A stretch of 64,000 nt of DNA from JAZOTM01 sp045657625. Its GTDB lineage: Bacteria > Bacillota > Clostridia > Lachnospirales > Lachnospiraceae. Below the pieces are notes generated by a model. The model had not been told where the DNA came from, did no database searches, and saw only the letters and a program-made list of their open reading frames with translations. Below, one piece after another: positions 52,351 to 59,553 of the stretch (its first letter is position 1; each line of letters starts with the position of its first letter). The DNA lies in contig JAZOTM010000036.1 of assembly GCA_045657625.1 (NCBI GenBank), forward strand, positions 62,001 through 126,000. The letters run 5' to 3'. Both the position numbers and the translations under genes were made by a program.

Positions 52351-54017
52351 ATGATGAGATAGAAATCATAAAAAAGCAGCTCCCTGATATGGCTGGGATT
52401 CTAAATGCTATCCCTGGCGAAAGATTTGAGATTAAAGGAGCCCAGACACTTCTTATTGTTCAGAGGCGTATGGAAGATACAGAGCTTCAAAGGGAGCTGT
52501 CCGTGTATACGCACCTATTTTCAAAGGAGGGCTCGCCGGGCGTAACAGAACTTTCAAACGCAGCAGTTTCTTTTGTAAAGATCAAGACTCTTTGTGAAGC
52601 AGGAAAGACTGATTTTGATCAGGTATCAATAAGAGAGCTTATAAAGGAATTTCATGCTCAGAAGACCAAGGTTGTAAACATCATCCATTTGTCAAAAGTA
52701 AATGCCCTTACAGCAGAGGATTATCAGAAAGAGGTGATCCAAAAGACGCTTGATAAGTCAGAGAAGTATCTGAAAGCTTTTGAGGATGAGATAAAACGGG
52801 CAGAAAAGAAGATCGAAAAAGAGCCTGAGAGTCTGATAAAGGCAAAAGAAGAGGTTATTCCTTCTGTGGAAGAAGAGGTAAAACCTCTTAAGCCAAAGAG
52901 ACATGGCTTTTTAGAAATAGTCGAGAAACTGGCAAGCTTCTTTGAAAATATCCGGCATAAAAGGGAAGTCAAATCCTTCTTAAAAGAGGAAGAGGGAAAA
53001 CTGGCAGATTCAAGATGTGAAGAGATTCCTTTTTATGATGGAGCTCTTAAGTATACAGAGAGCCATGTATGTAAGGATATCCCGGAGTTTTCTGTATTTC
53101 TTCGTAAAGGAAATGTTTATTTCGGGTATACGAGGAATGCTACAGCAGGGGTGTATGACAACAGGGATCAGAGCCTTTTAGAACTGATGAATGTAAGTAA
53201 GGACTTTATCCAGTTTCTAACAACAGACCTTCTTTCTGGGGAATATATCCTAAAGCCATTTGAAGACAGTGAGAAAAAGGCGATGCAACTCTACTTCAAC
53301 TATATCTGCGTGTGCTTTGAAAAGCATATAGGTAAGAGTCTTTCTGTACAGGAATATCTGCATTTTAAGGATTACTATAACAGGCTAGTGCTTATGATGT
53401 TTGACCTTGAAGAGAAGGAAAGAAGCGATTACTACAGAGCTCTTGCTATTGCAGATAGCTATGTTGGTTACATGAAAGGCTATGACCTTACTGTATCAGA
53501 TGATAAGGAAGACATTATAAGAAACATAATAGCAGGGAAAAGCCTTAACTATGTCGGAGATCTGGAGCTGATTCTTGAAAACCATGTTGTATGTGATGAG
53601 GCAAGAGAGAAGCTTTTGGAGCTTTCAGAAAGCATTCGATACTTTCATGGCATGGTTGAGACAGTTGAAGTAGAGACTTCTATTCCAGAGAATCCCGTTG
53701 ATTTTAAGGGAGCAAAGATAGTGATTGAAGTCTTGGATGAAGCTGGAAGACTTTCCGATGAAGCCTTGTTTTCATCGGACAATCTTGAAATTGCAGTCAC
53801 TGATTACCTCGGAAAAGATGTGCCACTTAAGAGAATTGGCATCGAAAAGGAAGGGGTAAGAACCTATTTCTTTACAGGAAAGACAGGAGCTATGTCAATT
53901 TCAGCTATTACAAACGATGTCAGGAATGCCTGGACAGGGGAAGAAATAACTTATTTTGAAGCGATAGAACAGAAACTAAATCAAACAATGATACGAATTG
54001 GAGGATATGCGATATGA
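52347..54017 (+). CDS. Unrecognised 556-residue transfer-operon protein
   Basis: Soluble by sequence, with no signal peptide or membrane helix. Residues about 110-180 are highly charged coiled coil (EKYLKAFEDEIKRAEKKIEK). The C-terminal 110 residues look like a beta-rich domain. It overlaps both neighbours by four bases, so it belongs to the ATPase/peptidase operon and is probably an assembly component. No family recognised. Confidence 0.62.
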   Translation: MNDEIEIIKKQLPDMAGILNAIPGERFEIKGAQTLLIVQRRMEDTELQRELSVYTHLFSKEGSPGVTELSNAAVSFVKIKTLCEAGKTDFDQVSIRELIKEFHAQKTKVVNIIHLSKVNALTAEDYQKEVIQKTLDKSEKYLKAFEDEIKRAEKKIEKEPESLIKAKEEVIPSVEEEVKPLKPKRHGFLEIVEKLASFFENIRHKREVKSFLKEEEGKLADSRCEEIPFYDGALKYTESHVCKDIPEFSVFLRKGNVYFGYTRNATAGVYDNRDQSLLELMNVSKDFIQFLTTDLLSGEYILKPFEDSEKKAMQLYFNYICVCFEKHIGKSLSVQEYLHFKDYYNRLVLMMFDLEEKERSDYYRALAIADSYVGYMKGYDLTVSDDKEDIIRNIIAGKSLNYVGDLELILENHVVCDEAREKLLELSESIRYFHGMVETVEVETSIPENPVDFKGAKIVIEVLDEAGRLSDEALFSSDNLEIAVTDYLGKDVPLKRIGIEKEGVRTYFFTGKTGAMSISAITNDVRNAWTGEEITYFEAIEQKLNQTMIRIGGYAI

Positions 54018-54982
54018 AGATAGATTCCGGAATTATAAAGATGCTTATTGTAGTGTTTGCAGTCACGATTATAGCAGCACTGATCTTAAGGCATGTGATG
54101 GAAAAGAAGGGACTTTATGAATCTTCCCAAAAGGTAGAAACATCAGTAGAAGAAACTTCCGAGGAAACGGTGGATGATGAGGAAACCAAGGAAGATGATA
54201 ATGAAAGCAAGGCAGTAAGTGCGGGTAACGGCTATGAGAAGATTTCAGCAGATAAGGCAGTTAGTGAAAACACTTGTGTTCAGGTTGAAAAAATTTTAAC
54301 GGAGGTTGTAGACGATGGGAAAGGGAACCAGGAGCTTAAATATACCAGTTACTATATGTCAGATGTAAATCTCTCGGCACTTTCCGATTCAACGGCAGAT
54401 TATACGCAGTGCATTACAGAAGACGGGTTTGATGATTCTAAGATAGAAAAGGTTAGTTTTGCAGATGCCTTTGGTTTTAGCTATCAAGGATGTACTGATA
54501 TGGCAGAGTTTTTTGAACTTGCAAGGAAATCATCGGGCTTTGACTATGACATGACAGATGCTTCCTATGACGAAGAAAAGTATGAGCTCATGAAAGAGGA
54601 AAGTTATGAATTTAATGGAGATTGCAGCATTCTCTATTCCATGCTTGGTGACATGGATTATGACAGATTGATTCAATCCACATGCTATTATAGCCTTTCT
54701 GAGCTGGGGGATGGCACCAAGTACCCTACGATGTTCACTGCTATTGTGCAGTACGTAAAAGGGGACATTACTTACACAAAGACCGCTTATCTTGGATTCT
54801 CATATTACAAGGAAGGTGAGACCGGAGGATGTGGTTGCGGATCTGATTCCGGTTGTGGCTCTTGTGAAGAAGAAAACTGCGAGGGTACAGATGGATGTTG
54901 TGGTGATACTGATAGCGCTTGTCCTTCATGTGGAGGTGTAGGTGGCTGTACAGAGGATTGCACGGGAAATTGCTGCAAGTAA
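54014..54982 (+). CDS. Membrane-anchored protein with cysteine-rich C-terminus
   Basis: 322 residues. One N-terminal membrane anchor (about 9-27) precedes an acidic spacer (ETSEETVDDEETKEDD), a globular region, and a C-terminal 52-residue tail with 13 cysteines (for example EGTDGCCGDTDSACPSCGG). The tail could bind metal or form disulfides outside the cell. It is four bases coupled with the upstream gene. Function unknown. Confidence 0.65.
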   Translation: MKIDSGIIKMLIVVFAVTIIAALILRHVMEKKGLYESSQKVETSVEETSEETVDDEETKEDDNESKAVSAGNGYEKISADKAVSENTCVQVEKILTEVVDDGKGNQELKYTSYYMSDVNLSALSDSTADYTQCITEDGFDDSKIEKVSFADAFGFSYQGCTDMAEFFELARKSSGFDYDMTDASYDEEKYELMKEESYEFNGDCSILYSMLGDMDYDRLIQSTCYYSLSELGDGTKYPTMFTAIVQYVKGDITYTKTAYLGFSYYKEGETGGCGCGSDSGCGSCEEENCEGTDGCCGDTDSACPSCGGVGGCTEDCTGNCCK

Positions 54983-54993
54983 GGGAGGAGCTT

Positions 54994-56439
54994 ATGAAGA
55001 TTATAAGGAAGGCATTGGCAGGGCTTAGCATACTGCTGACGTTTGTTCTTTTTCCTGCCATGCCTGTATTTGCAGGAAGCTGTCATAACGCTGATTGTGG
55101 ATGCAGGGATTATGGTATCAATAGCTGCTATGTCGGCATGACATGTTGGTATAACGATGGCGATGGATGTTCCGGTCATAGTTGGTATCTTTATGAATCA
55201 ACATCGGCTACGTGTACGTCAGGGGGAAGAGTTGTTTATAAATGCTCTATCTGCCCGGGAGAGAGAATCTTTACAACGCCTCCACTCGGACATGATTGGG
55301 GGCCTTGGATCTGCGTAAATTCAAGGCAGCACATGAGAACGTGCAGAAGATGTGGTCTTACCCAGTATGAAAATCATTCTATGTCGAGCTGGCATTCTCA
55401 TGGGGATGGAAACTATAGCAGGAACTGTCCGATATGTGGTTATTCACAGTCGAAGGGGTTGTTCTTGTCAGTATCTACAACCGACTGGACTGCAGGAAAT
55501 GTAACTGTAAATGTAAGCGGCTATGATGAAGGAGAAGGAAATTCAAGTATCACGCTATACAGGGTAAATTGCATTACCGGAGCAACAACTACCGTGGGTA
55601 GTTACGGTCATGGCGGTGCTCATGGATGGACAAATGATAGTTTCACTCAGACAGATGAAGGAATTTACTACTTCTATGCTATATCTACGGATACACAGGG
55701 CCATTCTATTCAGGCAAGCACAGGCAGAGTTCATCTTGATCACTCTAATCCTGTGATTATAGGTGCTGAGAATACGGAAACAGATTGGACGAACATTGCG
55801 CCTGTGATATCAGTAAGGTCAACCGACTATTTGTATGGAACCAGTACAGTAGGATCAGGAGTAAGGAGTCTAACGATTTATGATGATACCGGGCATGCAG
55901 TCAGAAGCGGTGGAAGCTCTACAGCCTATACGCTTGAAGAAAAGTATGAAGGCGAGCATATCTGGAAGATTGAGGCTGTTGATAATGTGGGGCATGTGAC
56001 AGATGTTTATGTTACGACAAGATATGACATCACGCCTCCGGGGATTGACGGAACGGAGATTACCTTTGTGACAAAAGAAGGAAAAGTTATTTCCGGTTAC
56101 TGCCAGGATAATATCATTGATCAGCATATAGATGATGAGATCATAAGAAGTGAACATGGTGCAAACATGAGTAGCGGTATAAAGAGCGTCATCCTGTATA
56201 AGGTAACAGGCACGGATGAAGAGGTCATCTATTCTGATAAGACTTATCACAGATTTGATTATCCAGACACGCATTCATATTTTGATGTGTACTATGACAT
56301 TAATCTTACGGATGATATGGTGGATTATTATATTCTGATCACAGAGGATTTTGCGGGGAACAGGACAAAGAAAAAGCTGACAAGTCAAAGGACTCTGCTT
56401 ACACTCTTTCATACCTCAATAGATAGAGGAGCATATTAA
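54994..56439 (+). CDS. Secreted zinc-ribbon/Ig-like repeat surface protein
   Basis: 481 residues. The signal peptide (IIRKALAGLSILLTFVLFPA) cleaves near AFAG-like VFAGS. A Cys/His-rich region with CSIC, CRRC and CPIC knuckles follows (to about residue 165), then two or three beta-sandwich Ig-like repeats (TDWTNIAPVISVRSTDY; WKIEAVDNVGHVTDVYV). It is likely a surface adhesin aiding mating contact, inferred from position at the end of the transfer operon. Start 54994 has GGGAGGAG. Confidence 0.68.
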   Translation: MKIIRKALAGLSILLTFVLFPAMPVFAGSCHNADCGCRDYGINSCYVGMTCWYNDGDGCSGHSWYLYESTSATCTSGGRVVYKCSICPGERIFTTPPLGHDWGPWICVNSRQHMRTCRRCGLTQYENHSMSSWHSHGDGNYSRNCPICGYSQSKGLFLSVSTTDWTAGNVTVNVSGYDEGEGNSSITLYRVNCITGATTTVGSYGHGGAHGWTNDSFTQTDEGIYYFYAISTDTQGHSIQASTGRVHLDHSNPVIIGAENTETDWTNIAPVISVRSTDYLYGTSTVGSGVRSLTIYDDTGHAVRSGGSSTAYTLEEKYEGEHIWKIEAVDNVGHVTDVYVTTRYDITPPGIDGTEITFVTKEGKVISGYCQDNIIDQHIDDEIIRSEHGANMSSGIKSVILYKVTGTDEEVIYSDKTYHRFDYPDTHSYFDVYYDINLTDDMVDYYILITEDFAGNRTKKKLTSQRTLLTLFHTSIDRGAY

Positions 56440-56446
56440 AGACAAG

Positions 56447-56472
56447 GCTTCGGGAGAAATCCCGGAGCTTTT
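56447..56472. terminator. Bidirectional terminator between convergent genes
   Basis: GCTTCGGG and CCCGGAGC pair with one G-U, loop AGAAAT, then TTTT. It serves the transfer operon and perhaps the facing gene at 56471. Confidence 0.7.
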
Positions 56473-56869
56473 ATGCTGTAAGACCGTAAATATCAATGAG
56501 CTTCCAGAAATAGGAGCCGCTTCTTTTTTCTTCTTCCACACTGACATTATGGCGGTTTCTCATCTGGTATTCATCATGTCCCACAATATAAAGAACAACA
56601 TCATAAAGAGAGCCGATGCAAGTTTGATAGTGATAAGGGTCGCTTAGCTCATGTTTGTGCATGATGGTATAGCAGTCTTTTTCATATATTAGATTCCAAC
56701 AATGGCCTGTATTATTTGACATGATTTCAATGTTTTTCCCGGCGCAGGAGAGGATAGTAAAGTATTCTTTTTCAGGGAAATAGACTATCTTTCCACGGAT
56801 TTTGTTGGTTGGACTAAAAGGGGCAAAGCCAGTGAGCTCCATTGATTTTAAATCATCAAAAGTAAACAT
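56471..56869 (-). CDS. Conserved ICE protein, paralogue of the gene at 23032
   Basis: 132 residues, soluble. It shares NTGH(C)W, MHKH, YHYQT, LYDVVLYIVGHDEY with the 100-residue protein at 23032, but has an extra N-terminal segment (ELTGFAPFSPTNKIRGKIVY). It is alone on the minus strand within the transfer region. The two palindromes at 56923-56962 lie upstream of it. Function unknown. Confidence 0.65.
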   Translation of the reverse strand: MFTFDDLKSMELTGFAPFSPTNKIRGKIVYFPEKEYFTILSCAGKNIEIMSNNTGHCWNLIYEKDCYTIMHKHELSDPYHYQTCIGSLYDVVLYIVGHDEYQMRNRHNVSVEEEKRSGSYFWKLIDIYGLTA

Positions 56870-56922
56870 AATGATTCCTTTCGTAGATGTGATTTTATTT
56901 ATAGTTGTTAATTGGAAGATGT

Positions 56923-56962
56923 AGTTATTACGAGCGTAATAACTGCGCCAGGAACTGACGCA
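56923..56962. promoter_or_regulatory. Two adjacent palindromes in a divergent promoter region
   Basis: Arms AGTTATTACG and CGTAATAACT form a perfect 10-base inverted repeat with two central bases (56923-56944). A second one, TGCGcCAG/CTGaCGCA, follows immediately (56944-56962). They lie between the genes at 56471 (minus) and 57134 (plus). They may be operators. Confidence 0.5.
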
Positions 56963-57133
56963 ATGAAAAATATATCAGAGAGAATCTTGTATGTAAAGAT
57001 GAAAAGATGAAAAAATAAGCTTGTTTCGGAAATTAATTGCAGGATATATGCGGCTTGAAGTAAAATTGTTTCTGAAGGTATGCAGATAATTTAACTTCCA
57101 GGATAATGAATTACAGGGATATCAATAAATATA

Positions 57134-57526
57134 ATGGCAGAGATTATTTTTTCAGATTTCTATAGAACAATTTTGTTATGCATATTATCTGTTTGCATCG
57201 CATTTTTGACGCGAAATGCTACTAAAAGAAAAAAAGTATTAGCATTGTTAGGGTATGAGGCTATTATGCTTATGCCTTTCCTTTGGATATTAGTTTTAAA
57301 CATAGTTTTTACATACTATGGAGATGGCTCATGGATGTCTCTGGTTCCATGGGAATTGAAATGGATTCTATATTTTACAGCTATTACGATATTACAGTTT
57401 CTTGCATATCAATTATTGTGGAAAAAAAGTAAAGCTTTTAAGGCGTTGACATTGTTGATAAGCATTATTGTTGTTGTGGCTCTATTGTATATATTTGGTT
57501 TGCAAAAGATGATGTATTATGTGTAA
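57134..57526 (+). CDS. Unrecognised 130-residue membrane protein
   Basis: Four hydrophobic helices (about 12-27, 36-62, 77-97, 104-122), few charged residues, and the short soluble motif TRNATKRKK. No convincing ribosome site (weak GGATAT region) and AT-rich surroundings, so expression is less sure. It appears to be cargo inserted between transfer operons. Confidence 0.5.
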   Translation: MAEIIFSDFYRTILLCILSVCIAFLTRNATKRKKVLALLGYEAIMLMPFLWILVLNIVFTYYGDGSWMSLVPWELKWILYFTAITILQFLAYQLLWKKSKAFKALTLLISIIVVVALLYIFGLQKMMYYV

Positions 57527-57584
57527 TTGAAATACCTATAGTCAGTTTAACCGGAAAATAATTGCTCGATGCCGAGGAAAAAAG

Positions 57585-58130
57585 ATGCTTTTATATCATT
57601 ATTTTGATAAGAAAACAGGTCCGTTTCGGAATCTGTCAGAGTTAAGCGAAGAAGAAGCAAATAAGGTGCTTCTGACAATAAAAGCTGAAAAACCTGAAAC
57701 CATGTGCGCCAAAAGACAGGAAAGTTACGTTGCTGACAGAAGGCGATTCGAGGAAATACTAAGAACCGAGTTTCGTAAAAAGGGTGGGAAGATTGAGCGC
57801 GAAGTTCCTCACTATCTAGTGGTTGGTGAATGCCCGTGGTTACAGAGCTGGTTCGAAGACTGCGATCATATAGTGTTAGATACAGCAGATCTGGATATGA
57901 GCACAGTTTCTTTTACCTATGGAGATTCCCATCCAACATTCAGTGACCGGATCAATGATGGAAAAGAGTACAGAAAGAAACTTTACACATATGACGAGAT
58001 AATAAACGTGATTAAAAAGTATGGCCTTCCTCAAGACTGGAATCCGGATGGTGAATACGGTCCAGAGAGGTATGTCGAAGCACATGTGTGGAGCGATAGA
58101 GGAATAATAAATTATCGGAAGATAATGTGA
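57585..58130 (+). CDS. Conserved 181-residue protein of unknown function
   Basis: Soluble protein beginning MLLYHYFDKKTGPFRNLSEL. Conserved-looking segments are FRKKGGKIEREVPHYLVVGE and the WNPDGEYGPERYVEAHVWSD end. I recognise the general type as a recurring hypothetical in Firmicutes genomes but cannot assign a function. It carries no transfer motif upstream and is closed by a terminator, so it is probably cargo. Confidence 0.62.
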   Translation: MLLYHYFDKKTGPFRNLSELSEEEANKVLLTIKAEKPETMCAKRQESYVADRRRFEEILRTEFRKKGGKIEREVPHYLVVGECPWLQSWFEDCDHIVLDTADLDMSTVSFTYGDSHPTFSDRINDGKEYRKKLYTYDEIINVIKKYGLPQDWNPDGEYGPERYVEAHVWSDRGIINYRKIM

Positions 58131-58149
58131 ATAACCTTTGAGGGAATAC

Positions 58150-58189
58150 ACCTCGAATCATGAGAAATCATGGTTCGGGGTATTTTTTT
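58150..58189 (+). terminator. Rho-independent terminator after the 181-residue protein gene
   Basis: ACCTCGAATCATGA pairs with TCATGGTTCGGGGT (two wobble/mismatch positions) around GAAA, then seven T. Confidence 0.85.
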
Positions 58190-58208
58190 GCAAATTTTTA
58201 TCTTTCCG

Positions 58209-58236
58209 TTTCGGATTAGGGCTCTCGGTGTCCCAC
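58209..58236 (+). promoter_or_regulatory. ICE two-block motif, copy F
   Basis: TTTCGGATT, 11 bases, TGTCCCAC, then ATAACTTACGAAGG, 51 bases before the small gene at 58288. Confidence 0.75.
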
Positions 58237-58287
58237 ATAACTTACGAAGGGCAAGGAAGTCCTACCAAACGAAAGGAGAAAACGGAT

Positions 58288-58509
58288 ATGAGAAAGGTAG
58301 TTTCAAAGCTTGATGAGATGCTGATCGGTATGAAGGTGAGACTTGCGCAGAAGAAGCCCGCTGTAGACCAGATCATTATTATGTTCATCATCATCGCAGT
58401 AGCAGCCGGAATTGCTGGTCTTTTGTACATCTTCGGGACAAAGACTCTGCTTCCGAATTTCCAGAACAAGATCACAACCCTGATCAATCAGTGGTTTGAT
58501 GGAAAGTAA
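58288..58509 (+). CDS. Small single-helix protein, pilin-like (DUF6133/VirB2-like size)
   Basis: 73 residues. A basic N-terminus (MRKVVSKLDEMLIGMKVRLA) is followed by a hydrophobic helix from residue about 27 (VDQIIIMFIIIAVAAGIAGL) and a short C-terminus. It heads the VirB4 operon. It could be the element's pilin: the A24 peptidase at 51862 needs a substrate, but the canonical Gly and Glu+5 are not present. ATG 58288 has AAAGGAG. Confidence 0.65.
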   Translation: MRKVVSKLDEMLIGMKVRLAQKKPAVDQIIIMFIIIAVAAGIAGLLYIFGTKTLLPNFQNKITTLINQWFDGK

Positions 58510-58518
58510 GGAGGAGCT

Positions 58519-59553
58519 ATGACAAAGAAAAAGGAACGGGTGGAGAGAAGCAGGGAGGAAAGAAAGGCTGAAAAAGAGAGAAAGCGCCTGATCAAAGAAG
58601 CAAACAGGATGCTTATCTCCGCACCGAAAAAATCTGCAAATAGCATGGGATTCCTTAGTTTTGATCCGTCCGGTGCCTTTTGCTTTGACGGCGGCAGATG
58701 GGTCAAAGTTTTTGAAGTGACAGGAAGCATAAAGGGAGCTGTAAAAGCGGCACTAAAAGTAAAATCCAGAATCCGTATCACAGAAAGGATTGCCCCAGCA
58801 AAAGGAGAATCACACACAGCGAGGGCATTTGTCTCACTTGTTGCAGAGGGTGATATCTATGAGCCGGTACGGGAACAGTTTGAAGCAGATGAAGTGATAT
58901 TACAGGAAATGATAGGGGTACGGTCCTTAACTGTAGACGAAGCGATAAAGGTAATCCTTATGCAGCTTGGTGGAGAAAAGAGGTCATTTTCCTATGCATC
59001 ATTCGTCCGTGCAAAGCGGGATTTACTAAAGGAGATATCTCCGGAGATTGTGGAAGAAAGAGATCATTTCCAGATTGAAGGGTCTTTCGGGATGAGCATG
59101 TTTTTCATGGAATACCCGGATGAGGTTTCCGGAGATACCCTGTCACTCTTAAAAGAACTTGGATGCCCGGTATTTGTGACATTTGATCTTGTCGGGATAA
59201 GTGACCTCGACAAGGAAGATTATGTAAGAACACTTGAAAAAAGATACTCACTGACTCTGAACCGTGACTCGGTACAGGAGTTTTTAAATGTATCAGGGCA
59301 GCTTACGTTTCTCTGTGATTCAAAGGATGCAATGGAGATCATAAAAAAGACGGTAGATACCATCTTTGCAAGAGCAGGTTTTCTGATTTCTCCGGTATTT
59401 GGAGGACAGAAAGATAGCTTCTTATCACAGATCTCTCTTGGACTTATAGATTACAAGAACCTAAGAAATGTAAGCGTAGAAACAATGAATGAGATTTTCA
59501 GGAGGGAATATGGCGGTAATCAAAACGAAGTACGAACAGACGAAGATGTATGA
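58519..59553 (+). CDS. VirB4 N-domain-like protein without ATPase
   Basis: 344 residues with a very basic N-terminal helix. The segment GSFGMSMFFMEYPDEVSGD then VFVTFDLVGIS parallels GSYGKVMYIEDYPKALESD then SYVTVNNELLDIS in the downstream VirB4. It therefore looks like a duplicated VirB4 N-terminal domain. No Walker motif is present. It overlaps virB4 by about 44 bases. It may be a structural partner of VirB4. Confidence 0.65.
   Translation: MTKKKERVERSREERKAEKERKRLIKEANRMLISAPKKSANSMGFLSFDPSGAFCFDGGRWVKVFEVTGSIKGAVKAALKVKSRIRITERIAPAKGESHTARAFVSLVAEGDIYEPVREQFEADEVILQEMIGVRSLTVDEAIKVILMQLGGEKRSFSYASFVRAKRDLLKEISPEIVEERDHFQIEGSFGMSMFFMEYPDEVSGDTLSLLKELGCPVFVTFDLVGISDLDKEDYVRTLEKRYSLTLNRDSVQEFLNVSGQLTFLCDSKDAMEIIKKTVDTIFARAGFLISPVFGGQKDSFLSQISLGLIDYKNLRNVSVETMNEIFRREYGGNQNEVRTDEDV

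Noticed and set aside
56574..56584. TGTCCCACA within the gene at 56471
   Set aside because: No TTTCGGATT upstream, and the bases encode the conserved GHDEY of the minus-strand protein.
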